Origin: JAHEJN01 sp963787285
GTDB taxonomy: Bacteria; Actinomycetota; Acidimicrobiia; Acidimicrobiales; JAHEJN01
DNA: 64,000 nt
Assembly (NCBI GenBank): GCA_963787285.1
Contig: CAWBCM010000007.1
Span: 1-64,000 of the forward strand
Direction of reading: 5' to 3'
This document shows positions 17,542 through 26,564 of the stretch, one piece after another (positions within the stretch are counted from its first letter, which is position 1; each line of letters starts with the position of its first letter). The position numbers were made by a program, and so were the translations under genes. Under the pieces are notes generated by a model. It saw only the letters and a program-made list of their open reading frames with translations. It did not search any database and was not told the DNA's origin.

Positions 17542-18528
17542 TCAGTACTCGAGCCACGACAGACGGTCGGCGGCGGCGGCGCCGGACAGGAAGGCTCCCT
17601 CCACCTTCGAGCCGCCGAAGGCATCGCCGGCGAAAAGGAGGGGAGTGCCGCCGACCTCGGTCACCTCCACCGATTGAGGTAGGGGATCGATGGGCTGGGC
17701 GTACCGCCAACGCTTGAGCTGGGCCTCGACCACTCGCGCCTCGCCCAGCCACGGTCGGGCCGCATCGAGCATCTCGGCCAGGACGGTGTCGGTGTCGTCG
17801 TCCCATCGTTTCGTGCTGAGCTCGTGGCTGAGGTGCAGCGTGATGCCCACCCCCGATGAGATCCCCTTCACGGCGTTGTCGGCGACGAACCCGAACGGGC
17901 CGTCGGTCAGTTGGATCCCGCCGGGCTCGGGTACCGCCGAGGGTCGGTCGAGAACGGCCAGTACGGCGATGGTCGGGTGGTACCGGATCGCCTCCATGCG
18001 GGCACGGACCGAAACATCGATGGCGACACCGCCCGCATCGAGCAGCGCCAGCGCCTGGGGCATCGGTGCGGTGAGCACGATCGCCCCGGCGCGCACCTGA
18101 CCACCCGGGTGATGCAGCAGCCACCCGTCTTCGACTTCGGTGATCGAGTGGATGGGCGTCTCGACCATGACCGACAGATCGCGAGCGAGCCACTTCGCCA
18201 GCCGAGTCATCCCGCCCCTGGTGGCGTAGCGGGGATGGCCGTCGGGCGATCCCGAGAAGCCCCGACACCATTCGTAGACCACTTCGGCCTCGGCTGCACC
18301 GTCGACGAAGGCGGCGAACTCGGCGCTGCGCACCGTGAAGAACTGCGCCCCGTGATCGAGGGTTGCGTCGTGGATGCGACGGGTCGCCAGCCTTCCGCCG
18401 ACCGACCGGCCCTTGTCGATCACCACCACCGAACGCCCCGAATCGGCCAGGCGCTTGGCGGCGACGAGTCCACTCAGGCCCGCTCCGACCACGGCGACGG
18501 TGGCGGCGGACGCCGCAGACTCGCTCAT
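17542..18528 (-). CDS. Renalase-like FAD/NAD(P)-binding oxidoreductase
   Basis: 328 residues. The N-terminal Rossmann dinucleotide motif is VAVVGAGLSGLVAAKRLADSG, followed by VVVIDKGRSVGGRLATRR, where the G-R-x-A-T-R form is typical of renalase-type amine-oxidase-fold proteins. DHGAQFFTVRS, ATRGGMTRLAKWLA and a C-terminal LLFAGDAFGGSKVEGAFLSG (second FAD contact) complete the pattern. Bacterial renalases oxidise misformed dihydro-NAD(P)H isomers; whether this one does is inference. The ATG at 18528 starts seven residues before the Rossmann strand. GATGCT lies six bases upstream and could be a leaderless -10. Confidence 0.8.
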   Translation of the reverse strand: MSESAASAATVAVVGAGLSGLVAAKRLADSGRSVVVIDKGRSVGGRLATRRIHDATLDHGAQFFTVRSAEFAAFVDGAAEAEVVYEWCRGFSGSPDGHPRYATRGGMTRLAKWLARDLSVMVETPIHSITEVEDGWLLHHPGGQVRAGAIVLTAPMPQALALLDAGGVAIDVSVRARMEAIRYHPTIAVLAVLDRPSAVPEPGGIQLTDGPFGFVADNAVKGISSGVGITLHLSHELSTKRWDDDTDTVLAEMLDAARPWLGEARVVEAQLKRWRYAQPIDPLPQSVEVTEVGGTPLLFAGDAFGGSKVEGAFLSGAAAADRLSWLEY

Positions 18529-18658
18529 CGGGCAAGCATCGCGTCGCACACCGGCTCATCCCCAATCCGCGCCTCGCTGCATCCGGATCGGCGGTGGAGC
18601 GCGAAGAATGAACTGTCTTCGTGCGCAACGAGTGTCGACCATGCGATAGGAATCACCC

Positions 18659-19543
18659 ATGCAGGTAGCCATCACCGGATCATCCGGGCTCATCGGGGAG
18701 GCGCTCGTGGCGTCTCTCTCCGCCGACGGCCACACCCCGATTCGGGTCACGCGTAGCGGGTCCGACGGCATTCACTGGGATATCGCCAAGGGTGAGATCG
18801 ACGCCGCGTCCCTCGAAGGAATCGACGCCGTCGTTCACCTCGCCGGAGAGGGCATCGCCGCCAAACGCTGGACCGCGGCCCAGAAGCGGAAGATCCACGA
18901 CAGCCGCGTGAAGGGCACCACGCTGCTGAGCGAGTCGCTCGCCCGCCTGTCCCAGCCGCCCGAGACGCTCGTCAGCGGTTCGGCCATCGGGTACTACGGC
19001 GACCGCGGCGACACCCGGCTCACCGAGGAGTCCGATCCCGGCGAAGGGTTCCTGACCGAGGTCTGCCTCGACTGGGAGGCGGCCACCGTTGCGGCCGAGG
19101 AGGCGGGCATCACCGTCTCCCACATTCGAACCGGCATCGTCCTGGGGCGAAGTGGTGGCGTGTTGAAACGGCTACTCCCGCTCTACAAGTTCGGACTCGG
19201 CGGTCGCCTCGGATCAGGCAAGCAGTACATGAGCTGGATCGGCATCGACGACGAGGTCGGTGCCGTTCGCTGGCTGCTCGAGAACCCGCGGTCGGGCGGC
19301 TTCAATCTCACTGCGCCCCACCCCGTCACCAACGGCGAGTTCAACAAGACCCTGGCTCAGGCCCTGCACCGGCCCGCGATCATCCCGGTACCGAAGTTCG
19401 CTCCGAAGATCCTGCTGGGCGCGGAGTTGGCCGACAACCTGCTCTTCACCAGCGCCAACGTGGTGCCCGAGCGCCTCGAGCGTGAGGGGTTCACGTTCGC
19501 CCACCCGACTCTCGTCGAAGCGCTCACTCACATCGTGGGCTGA
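18659..19543 (+). CDS. TIGR01777-family NAD-dependent epimerase/dehydratase
   Basis: 294 residues, atypical extended SDR (SDR39U1). The N-terminal NAD(P)-binding strand is VAITGSSGLIGEALVASL. The family-specific AVVHLAGEGIAAKRWTAAQK and IHDSRVKGTTLL follow, then VSGSAIGYYGDRGDTRLTEE (S-A-I-G-Y-Y-G box with the catalytic Tyr region). A C-terminal DUF1731 part includes PVPKFAPKILLGAEL. In bacteria the physiological reaction is unsettled. An AGGA lies seven bases before the ATG. The 3' end overlaps the convergent regulator gene by 16 bases. Confidence 0.93.
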   Translation: MQVAITGSSGLIGEALVASLSADGHTPIRVTRSGSDGIHWDIAKGEIDAASLEGIDAVVHLAGEGIAAKRWTAAQKRKIHDSRVKGTTLLSESLARLSQPPETLVSGSAIGYYGDRGDTRLTEESDPGEGFLTEVCLDWEAATVAAEEAGITVSHIRTGIVLGRSGGVLKRLLPLYKFGLGGRLGSGKQYMSWIGIDDEVGAVRWLLENPRSGGFNLTAPHPVTNGEFNKTLAQALHRPAIIPVPKFAPKILLGAELADNLLFTSANVVPERLEREGFTFAHPTLVEALTHIVG

Positions 19544-22500
19544 CCCCCGATCCCCAGCCGGCGGGCCAGCATCAGCGTGACCTCGTCGGCCGGGCCGCCC
19601 ATCTCCTCGAGCTGATCCTGGCAGCGGCGCATCGCCCGTTGGGCAGAGGCCCGATCGCCGCGACTGAGATGGGCCGCCACCATCGCTCGGTGGGCCGATT
19701 CCGACCACGGCTCGACGTGGAGCGCTCGCGACCCGGCCGCCAACGCCTCGTCGGTGCGGCCGAAGGCGGCCAGGAACTCTGCGGTGCGAACGGCGGCCCG
19801 CACGAAACGGGAGCGCAGGCGATCGCGCTCGAGTCCCGACCAGTCGTCGTCGGCGGCATCGGCCAGGAAGTCTCCGCCGTAGAGCTCGAGCGCTTCGACC
19901 AGCGGCTCGATGGCCAGTTCGGGCACACCGTCGGCCTCCAGCCGGTCGGCTTCGTCGAGCAACGAGTCGAATCGCCAGGTGTCGATGGTGAGATGGTCGC
20001 CGGCAACCAGCTGAAGGCGTGATCCGGTGGACCGGACGAAGAAGGGTGCATCGTGGGCCGTGCGATGCGGCTCGAGCACCTGAAGCAGGAGGTTCAGGGT
20101 CGACCGCAGGTTTCGGCGGGCCGAGGTCTCGTCGGCTTCGGGCCAGAGAGCCGCCATGGCGGCCTCTCGGGTAGTGGTCTGATGCAGCGCCAGAAACCCC
20201 AGAAGCGATCGGACGCGCTCGCGACGCCATGTGGCGTCGACCAGTGGGGCACCGTTGACCGAGATGGTGGCCGGGCCGAGTAGCCGGAGGTCGAGGCGTG
20301 CCGGTGGCGGCACCGGGATCGTGGCCACGATCTGGTCGGCGGCTTCGGCCACTTGGTGAAGCGGATGGTCGGTGAGCTCGCGGAACAGCCTTCGGGCCGG
20401 CTCGCCGACCGTGCGGGCCAACCACGCAGCGGTGGTTTCCGCCTCGGGTCGACCGACGGCCCACGCCGCAGTCGTCAGCTCACAGGCTGCGCGCAGGAAG
20501 ACAGAGGCCAGAATCTCGCCGGGGAGCTCGGGCCACGTGAGATCTTCGACAGCACCGAGATCACCGGCGTCGAGATCGCGCAGCGCGCCCCCGAGATCGA
20601 GGTCTCGGCGCCCGAAGGGCCCGAGACGAGGGCGAGCGAACGGCGGCACGTGCTCGGGGAAGAAGCGGGCGATCGAGGCTCCGGTGCCCCCGTAGCTCAC
20701 GCGGTTGGTACTCGACGGGGGGTGGCGTTCGAGCAGCGTCTGCATCGCGTGGCGAGCTGCGGCAGGACCATCGACCAGGTCGATGATCGCCGCGTCGAGC
20801 AGGCCGAGCGCGATCTCGACCTGATCGGCACCTCCGCCGGCCAGCGAGGTGGCCGCGTCGAGATGGCGCCGGGCCGATTCCGCGCGGCCGACGCTTGCAT
20901 CGAGTACCCCGCTCCAGACGTGCTGCAGGAAGGCGTCGCGCGGGCTGGCCTGGTCACTGAACCAGCTCTGAGCCAACAGCTCCTCGATGCGCCCGGCACG
21001 CATCCGCGAAGAGAACCCGATGACCGAGAACCCCGGGATCGGCACCTGCCAGGCGACGCACGAATCAGCCGGTTCGATCGACGGATGGCCGGCCATCGAG
21101 AGGGCCTGGGCGTGCAACCAGTCGACGGTGGCGCGAAACCCGATGGTGATCTCGCCGGGTTCGATGGTTCGCACCACGTCGAGCACGGCCTCGGGTTCCC
21201 CTCGGGACAGCAACGCGAACGCCTCGCCAATGGCCACGTAGGGCCGCGCCAGACGGACGCCCTGTCCGGCGAGCTCGGCCATTCGCACCCCGACCTCGAA
21301 CAACCCGGCCACGTTCCGGTGCAGGTGATGCCAGAAGCCCAGTTGCACCAGGGAGGCGACCTCGGCTTCGTCGTCGCCCAACGATCGGAACCCGGTCGCC
21401 GCCGCCTCGAACTGCTCCCTCACGGAGTCGGTCATGGGGTCGGCGTGTTGGGCCGACAACCCGGCCAGGAAGCGGCCGATCGGATGCTCGACCACCGATT
21501 CGGGGAGCAGTGCGAGCCAGCGTCGTACCGCGGTGATGTCGTGGGCCAGCGGCTCGATGACGACCAGCCGCAACGCGTTCTCGATCGTCGCCGGGTCGTT
21601 GGTTCTCAGACTCAGGTCGGCGGCGCGGTCGATGTGGTCGGAATCGATCAGGAATCGGACGGCGGACGCTCGGAGTCGGTCGACACGTTCAGAATCGACT
21701 CGGGGCTCGATCACGTCGATCCACAGGTCGTGTGGGGCGTACCACCCGTTGCGCTGGTGCAGCAGGGGAACCTCGGCGAGTGCGTCGACCCCGAGGTCGA
21801 CGCAGTGACGCAACAGGTCCTCGTCGACACCTCCCAGGACCACGGTGGCCTCCAGGGCCGTCCGCTGCGCATCGCTCAGCCAGGAGACGACCTCTTCGTC
21901 GAGGAAGTCGGTGGCGTCGTCGGAGCGGGCCGCCAGCGCCACGAGTGCCGGCCAGCCCCCGAGGCGACCGAGCGGGCCGCCGTCCGCATCGTTCAGCGCG
22001 GCGATGCGCTCCACCTCGCTGACGTCGAGCGCGAGCTCGGAGCCGTCGATTCGGGCGACCCGGCCCTGGGCGTCGAGGCGGGCGAGCGGCACCGGCGATC
22101 GGCGGCGACTGGCGAGCACGAAGTGGGCGTTGCCGGGGAGCGCTTCGATGAGCTCACTGAGCAGAGCGGCGCCGTTGCTGCCGTCGGGGATCTCGTGGAC
22201 GTCATCGAACACGAGACACACCGCGGCGGGGGACAGGCGGGCGACGGCTCCGCTGACATCGGCCGTCGACGTCGGCGTCTCGAGCCCGAGCGACAGGCCG
22301 ATGCCGTCGAGCAGGTGGCTCCCGTCGGCATCACCCGGTTCGCACGTGACCCAGTGGTCGACCCCCCGGCGACCGAGCAGGTTCTGACTCACCGCCTGGG
22401 CCAGCGATGTCGTCTTTCCGAACCCGGCTCCGGCCTGGATCACGGTGACCCGGACGTCGAAACGGTCGACCAGACGTCGCTGCACGCGCCGACGGAGCAG

Positions 22501-22545
22501 GGCACCATCGACGTCGGGGGGTTGAGCGCGGAACGGCCGCATCAC
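19528..22545 (-). CDS. Large STAND ATPase transcriptional activator with BTAD domain
   Basis: About 1005 residues. Residues 39-46 are a Walker A (GAGFGKTT) and a Walker B-like CLVFDDVHEI lies near 110-120, in a MalT/LuxR-family NTPase arrangement. A helical repeat middle (about 280-740) follows. The C-terminal 250 residues hold an OmpR/SARP-type winged helix (LDLRLLGPATISVNG, WRRERVRSLLGFLALH, AAMAALWPEADETSARRNLRSTLNLL with clipped spacing) and a BTAD domain of TPR type. It should be a signal-gated DNA-binding activator. The GTG at 22545 has GGAGG five bases upstream and a -10 at 22581-22586; an ATG at 22605 lies upstream of that -10 and is less likely. Confidence 0.85.
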   Translation of the reverse strand: MMRPFRAQPPDVDGALLRRRVQRRLVDRFDVRVTVIQAGAGFGKTTSLAQAVSQNLLGRRGVDHWVTCEPGDADGSHLLDGIGLSLGLETPTSTADVSGAVARLSPAAVCLVFDDVHEIPDGSNGAALLSELIEALPGNAHFVLASRRRSPVPLARLDAQGRVARIDGSELALDVSEVERIAALNDADGGPLGRLGGWPALVALAARSDDATDFLDEEVVSWLSDAQRTALEATVVLGGVDEDLLRHCVDLGVDALAEVPLLHQRNGWYAPHDLWIDVIEPRVDSERVDRLRASAVRFLIDSDHIDRAADLSLRTNDPATIENALRLVVIEPLAHDITAVRRWLALLPESVVEHPIGRFLAGLSAQHADPMTDSVREQFEAAATGFRSLGDDEAEVASLVQLGFWHHLHRNVAGLFEVGVRMAELAGQGVRLARPYVAIGEAFALLSRGEPEAVLDVVRTIEPGEITIGFRATVDWLHAQALSMAGHPSIEPADSCVAWQVPIPGFSVIGFSSRMRAGRIEELLAQSWFSDQASPRDAFLQHVWSGVLDASVGRAESARRHLDAATSLAGGGADQVEIALGLLDAAIIDLVDGPAAARHAMQTLLERHPPSSTNRVSYGGTGASIARFFPEHVPPFARPRLGPFGRRDLDLGGALRDLDAGDLGAVEDLTWPELPGEILASVFLRAACELTTAAWAVGRPEAETTAAWLARTVGEPARRLFRELTDHPLHQVAEAADQIVATIPVPPPARLDLRLLGPATISVNGAPLVDATWRRERVRSLLGFLALHQTTTREAAMAALWPEADETSARRNLRSTLNLLLQVLEPHRTAHDAPFFVRSTGSRLQLVAGDHLTIDTWRFDSLLDEADRLEADGVPELAIEPLVEALELYGGDFLADAADDDWSGLERDRLRSRFVRAAVRTAEFLAAFGRTDEALAAGSRALHVEPWSESAHRAMVAAHLSRGDRASAQRAMRRCQDQLEEMGGPADEVTLMLARRLGIGGQPTM

Positions 22546-22580
22546 GAGTGCCTCCGGCGCAACGGGCAGGAACCACAGCG

Positions 22581-22586
22581 ACAGTA
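22581..22586 (-). promoter_or_regulatory. -10 element TACTGT for the BTAD regulator
   Basis: TACTGT on the minus strand, followed by a leader of about 29 bases with GGAGG (22551-22555) and the GTG at 22545. Confidence 0.4.
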
Positions 22587-22696
22587 CTCGGGTTGGTCGA
22601 TCCATGAGCTCGGCAGGTTCGGTGGAGGATGCTTTTCTCCAGCAAATCGGGGCGGCGTCATCGAGGCGTCATCGGCCGGGCCGCAGACGGCCGCCC

Positions 22697-22702
22697 TACA
22701 CT
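22697..22702 (+). promoter_or_regulatory. -10 element TACACT, leaderless engB
   Basis: TACACT is followed by seven bases and the GTG at 22710. No Shine-Dalgarno sequence precedes that GTG, so the mRNA is predicted to be leaderless. Confidence 0.5.
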
Positions 22703-22709
22703 CGCCGAA

Positions 22710-23300
22710 GTGTCGGGCCGTCCACTTCCGTTGCGTTTCGTGACGTCGGCCACACGATTCTCCGAACTCCCCCCGTCGCCGAGCGAGGTGGCCTTCGTCG
22801 GACGGTCGAATGTGGGGAAGTCGTCGCTGATCAACTCTCTGGCCAATCAGCGTCAGTTGGCTCGGGTGTCGAACACTCCCGGTCGAACGCAGCTGATCAA
22901 CCTTTTCGAGAACGCCGACGGTGGAACGGTGGTCGATCTCCCCGGCTACGGCTACGCGAAGGCACCGAGCCGCGTTCGTCGCGAGTGGCCCGAGATGATC
23001 GAGGGCTACCTGCTCGAACGCCAGGAGCTCGAGATGGTCTACGTTCTCGTCGACGGGGCCGTCGGTCCGACCAAGCTCGACGTGCAGATGCTCGACTGGA
23101 TGCGCTCGATCGGAGTGCCGTTCACGGTCGTGGCCACCAAGCACGACAAGGTCAAGTCGTCGCGTCGCGAGGGCCGGAAGCGAGATCTCGCCGTCGGCTG
23201 CGGCGTCGAACGCAAGGACGTGATCTGGGTGAGCGCCGCGAAAGGCGTGGGCATCGATCGGCTCCGGGGCACCGTGACCCGCGATCTCGGAGTCTCCTGA
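22710..23300 (+). CDS. engB: Ribosome biogenesis GTPase EngB/YsxC
   Basis: 196 residues, usual length. G1 is AFVGRSNVGKSSLIN, the switch/G2 region is RTQLINLF with T in NTPGRTQ, G3 is VDLPGYGYAKAP (D-L-P-G-Y-G-Y, diagnostic for EngB), G4 is VATKHDKVK (T-K-x-D) and G5 is VWVSAAKG-like (IWVSAAKGVG). It acts in 50S subunit assembly. The GTG at 22710 gives a start close to the conserved lead; the in-frame ATG at 22629 adds 27 non-conserved residues. The gene diverges from the BTAD regulator across 164 bases. Confidence 0.93.
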   Translation: MSGRPLPLRFVTSATRFSELPPSPSEVAFVGRSNVGKSSLINSLANQRQLARVSNTPGRTQLINLFENADGGTVVDLPGYGYAKAPSRVRREWPEMIEGYLLERQELEMVYVLVDGAVGPTKLDVQMLDWMRSIGVPFTVVATKHDKVKSSRREGRKRDLAVGCGVERKDVIWVSAAKGVGIDRLRGTVTRDLGVS

Positions 23301-23306
23301 GCCGGC

Positions 23307-24329
23307 TCAGACGGTGATGGGCTCGGACGGCGCCGGTGCCCGAGAATCGAGCTCGCGTCGTTCGATGGCGAAGGTACGGGCGACGGGCACGCTGAACAAG
23401 ACGGCCAGGAGTGAGGCGATCCCGCCGACGATTGCGTACGCCTTCGCCGCCGCCTCGGCGTCGGTGGCCCGGGTCTCGAGGATCGCCAGACCGGACTCGA
23501 CCGCGTCGGTCTCGATGTCGACGTAGGCCAGAGGCCACTCGGCGGCCACGTCGCCCCAGGCGAGAAGGTCGAAGGGCTCGCCGGTGGCCACCGCGACCAC
23601 GCCGGCTCGGGCCGCTTCGGCATCGGCGGTCGCCAGGGCAACATCGAGCTCATCGCTTCGGGCCGACGACGCGGCCTCGAGGAATGCTGCTTCCGCGGCG
23701 GCGACCCGGCTCAGGGCCTCGCCGATCGTCTCCGGCTCGCCCTGGCCGAGGGCGGCTCCGGTCGCGGCCATGACGGCGTCGCTCGACGCCCGGCGGGCCT
23801 CGTCGATCGCGAGCAGGGCCTGCGGGCTCATGCCGGGCACGACGAGCCGGTCGCGGATCTCCTCGATGGCGGCGGTGGTTGCATCGATCGATGCCCGGTA
23901 GGGCCCGACCACGGAGCCGGCGACGTCGCCAGCGGCAATCGCGGCCCGGTGCTCGTCGAGACCGTCGAGTGATGCGTCGATCGAGTTGAGTGCGACGCCC
24001 AGAGGATCGCCGGCCTCGTAGTAGGTGATCTCCTCCTGGAGGTCGACACGAGCCGAATCGGTGGCGGCAACGAGGCCGTCGAACTCCTCGGCGTCGACGA
24101 AACCGATGGCGTAGGGAACGGCAAGGGCACCTTCCTCGTGAAGGGAGCCCTCCATCGCCGCGACCGCCGAGAGTGAGAAGAGGCCGTCGAGATCCGACTC
24201 GGCGTTCTTGGCGTCGGCCACCCGGGCGTCGAGGGTGTACGCGAACACGCCACCGAGCGCCAACAGTGGGAGGAGCGAAAGGGCGATGACCTTGGGCCAC
24301 GATCGTCTCGTTCGTGTCGGTCGTGTCAT
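23307..24329 (-). CDS. NIT-domain-like membrane protein without visible output domain
   Basis: 340 residues. One membrane helix at residues about 12-33 and one at about 300-322 enclose an extracytoplasmic helical region of about 260 residues. That region (RVADAKNAESDLDGLF, SLHEEGALAVPYAIGF and the long Ala/Glu-rich helices) resembles the nitrate/nitrite-sensing NIT domain usually found in front of HAMP, kinase, GGDEF or chemoreceptor modules. Here the protein ends about 20 residues after helix 2, with no HAMP or enzymatic domain. The resemblance is by pattern only. GGAGA lies shortly before the ATG. It is divergent from the SpoIID/LytB gene. Confidence 0.6.
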   Translation of the reverse strand: MTRPTRTRRSWPKVIALSLLPLLALGGVFAYTLDARVADAKNAESDLDGLFSLSAVAAMEGSLHEEGALAVPYAIGFVDAEEFDGLVAATDSARVDLQEEITYYEAGDPLGVALNSIDASLDGLDEHRAAIAAGDVAGSVVGPYRASIDATTAAIEEIRDRLVVPGMSPQALLAIDEARRASSDAVMAATGAALGQGEPETIGEALSRVAAAEAAFLEAASSARSDELDVALATADAEAARAGVVAVATGEPFDLLAWGDVAAEWPLAYVDIETDAVESGLAILETRATDAEAAAKAYAIVGGIASLLAVLFSVPVARTFAIERRELDSRAPAPSEPITV

Positions 24330-24436
24330 GGCGGTCTCCTTCCCTGGGCGGCGGTGGTGACATCTACCCATCGGCGGGGATCGACGATCTTTGAGGTCCT
24401 CGCGAATTGTGATGTTGATCGCCCGCCGTGCTGGGC

Positions 24437-24442
24437 TACTCT
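24437..24442 (+). promoter_or_regulatory. -10 element TACTCT upstream of the SpoIID/LytB gene
   Basis: TACTCT lies 38 bases before the GTG at 24481, giving a leader of about 30 bases. No clear Shine-Dalgarno sequence is seen. Confidence 0.3.
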
Positions 24443-24480
24443 GGTGATCCGCGGGTGGAGTCACTGGCGAAAGCGATCAC

Positions 24481-26554
24481 GTGTTCTCTCACTTCCACGC
24501 TCAATCACGACGGTGCCCTTCGAGGTCACTCGGGCTTGCCGTTGTGTTCGTCGTGGCCAGTGTCCTGGCCATTCCGGCGACGGCAGCGCAGGACGGCACC
24601 GATGATCCGCCGGCCACCGTGGTCATCGAGCCCACCGCCACCGAGGTCAGCGACCTCAACGGTGCGGCGCTCGTCGAGACCGCGGCGACGCTGCCCGTGT
24701 GGGGTCATGGTTGGGGCCACGGTCGGGGCTTGGGCCAATACGGTGCACTCGGCTACGCGGTCGACGGCGGCTGGGGCTCGGCGGACATCCTCGATCACTT
24801 CTACGGTGACACCGTCGCCGGCAACATCGGCAATCCGCTGATGACCGTGCGCCTGCTGAGCAACGACAACCTGCCGCTCATCACCTCGGTCTCCCAGGGC
24901 CAGCTCGGATATCGGGTCGGAACGAACGGAGCCGTCGTTCCCCTCGGCACGCGCGCCGCCTATGTGGAGTACGTGGGGGGCGGGCGGTACCGGCTGCTCA
25001 CCGCCGACACCTGCAGCGGACCTTGGACGAACGAGATCTCGCTTCCCGTGCCCTCGTCGCCGCTCATGGACGATCATGTCGCCATCGTCGTGATCGGCAC
25101 AACAGCCGAGACCCAGACGCTCGCCAACTCGCTGCGCCTCTGCCGGCCCGGCAGCGACCGTTGGTACCGGGGCGAGCTGCGCGCCGCGCAGTTCACCAAC
25201 GCGAACGGAACCTTCGACCGGCGCACCGTCAACGCGCTCCCGACCGAGCAGTACCTCCGTGGGGTGGTACCCCGCGAATCGCCCGCGAGCTGGGCCGACC
25301 TCGGCGGTGGTAGCGGCATGGCCGCCCTCGAGGCGCAGGCGGTGGCCGCGCGCAGCTACAGCCTGGCCGAGAATCGGTACAACTACGCCAAGACCTGCGA
25401 CACGACCTCGTGCCAGGTGTACGGCGGTCGCGAGCTCGAAGGCTACCCACCGCCCCTCGAGGACGCCCGGAGCGATGCGGCCATCGCCAACACGGCCGGT
25501 GTCGTGCGCATGCGAGGTGCATCCGTGGCCCGCACCGAGTTCTCGTCGTCGACCGGCGGCCACACCGCCGGGGGCGTCTTCCCGCCGGTGCCCGATGCCG
25601 GCGACGACATCCACCTGAACCCCAACCACGACTGGGCGGCAACGGTGCAGAAGACGTCACTCGAGTCCTACTTCGGGCTCGGGAGCTATCAGGGCGTCTC
25701 GGTGCTCGCAGCGCAATGGACTCGGGTCCGACGGCGGCCGCGTGCAGGACGTGCGAGTGTCGTTCTCCAACGGCTCGGCCGACGTGTCGGGATGGGGTTT
25801 CCAGGCGGCGGCGGGAATCAAGAGCGACTGGTTCCGCTTCACCCCGGTCGGCACCGATCCGGGTGGCCCCACCACTCCGACGGCCCTGTTCGTCTCGAAC
25901 AGCCTGACCACGGGCGTGGCCGAGAAGGAGTTCACGTTCGGGACCCGCGCCGACGGGGTTCTCGTCGGCGACTGGGACGGAGACGGCGTCGACACCTTCC
26001 TTCTCCGCACCGGCGCCCGCTACCGAGGCTCCAACACGGTGTCGCCCGACCTGACCTCGATCGACTTCGTGTTCGAGAACCCGGACTCCCAGGTGTACGT
26101 CGGCGACTGGAACGGCGACGGCAAGGACACGCTGGCGGTTCGCACCGCCAATCAGTTCGCCATCTCGAACACGCTCGGCCAGCCCGCCGACGACGTGATC
26201 ATCAACTACGGCAAGGCCGCCGACCAGGTGTTCGTCGGCGACTGGGACGGCGACGGCGACGACACCTTCGCCGTCCGGCGGGGCAACGTGTTCTATGCGT
26301 CCAACCGGATAGTGACCGGCAACGCCGACTACGTGTTCGGATACGGCCGTGCCATCGATCAGGTCTACGTCGGCGACTGGGATCGTGACGGCGACGACAG
26401 CTTCGCCGTGCGCCGCGCCAACGTCTTCCACGTGTCGAATGCGCTGGTCACGACGGTTGCCCAGACCGTGTTCGCCTACGGCCGGGCCGCCGACACCGTG
26501 TTGGTCGGTGACTACGACGGCGACGGCGTCGAGACCATCACGGTTCGCCGCTGA
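24481..26554 (+). pseudogene. SpoIID/LytB-domain secreted protein with repeat tail, interrupted by a frameshift
   Basis: The first frame (24481 to about 25708) encodes a Sec signal (GLAVVFVVASVLAIPATAA), the motif GHGWGHGRGLGQYGALGYA, and the SpoIID/LytB core with TEQYLRGVVPRESPASW (catalytic-type Glu), ALEAQAVAARSYSLAENRY and TEFSSSTGGHTAGG. Near 25709 the sequence shifts frame; removing one base (c25709) gives VLERNGLGSDGGRVQDVRV and joins the second frame (25742-26554) without a gap. That part ends the core (SGWGFQAAAGIKSDWF) and carries five 45-residue repeats beginning VGDWDGDG-like. The intact product (about 690 residues) would be a secreted peptidoglycan-acting protein. The break may be a sequencing error. 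Confidence 0.75.
25958..26554 (+). repeat. Five in-frame repeats with an exact 135-base period
   Basis: Units begin at 25958, 26093, 26228, 26363 and 26498, each exactly 135 bases (45 codons) apart; the last is cut short by the stop. Each opens with V-[LYF]-V-G-D-[WY]-[DN]-x-D-G and continues with [DE]-[TS]-[FLI]-x-[VL]-R. This is the VCBS/FG-GAP-like acidic loop (D-x-D-x-D-G) that can bind Ca2+ in beta-propeller or cell-surface repeats. Confidence 0.85.
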
Positions 26555-26564
26555 CCCGATCGAG

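Noticed and set aside
20353..22743. A 796-codon open frame opposite the BTAD regulator
   Set aside because: Composition is rich in Arg, Gly, Glu and His with no motif; the minus strand carries Walker and BTAD motifs.
25958..26554. Possible CRISPR-like regular spacing
   Set aside because: The 135-base units are in-frame coding repeats with diverged sequence, not identical short repeats with unique spacers.
24481..26554. Programmed ribosomal frameshifting in the SpoIID/LytB gene
   Set aside because: No slippery heptamer or following hairpin is evident at 25709, and two other genes have similar single-base lesions, so error or mutation is simpler.
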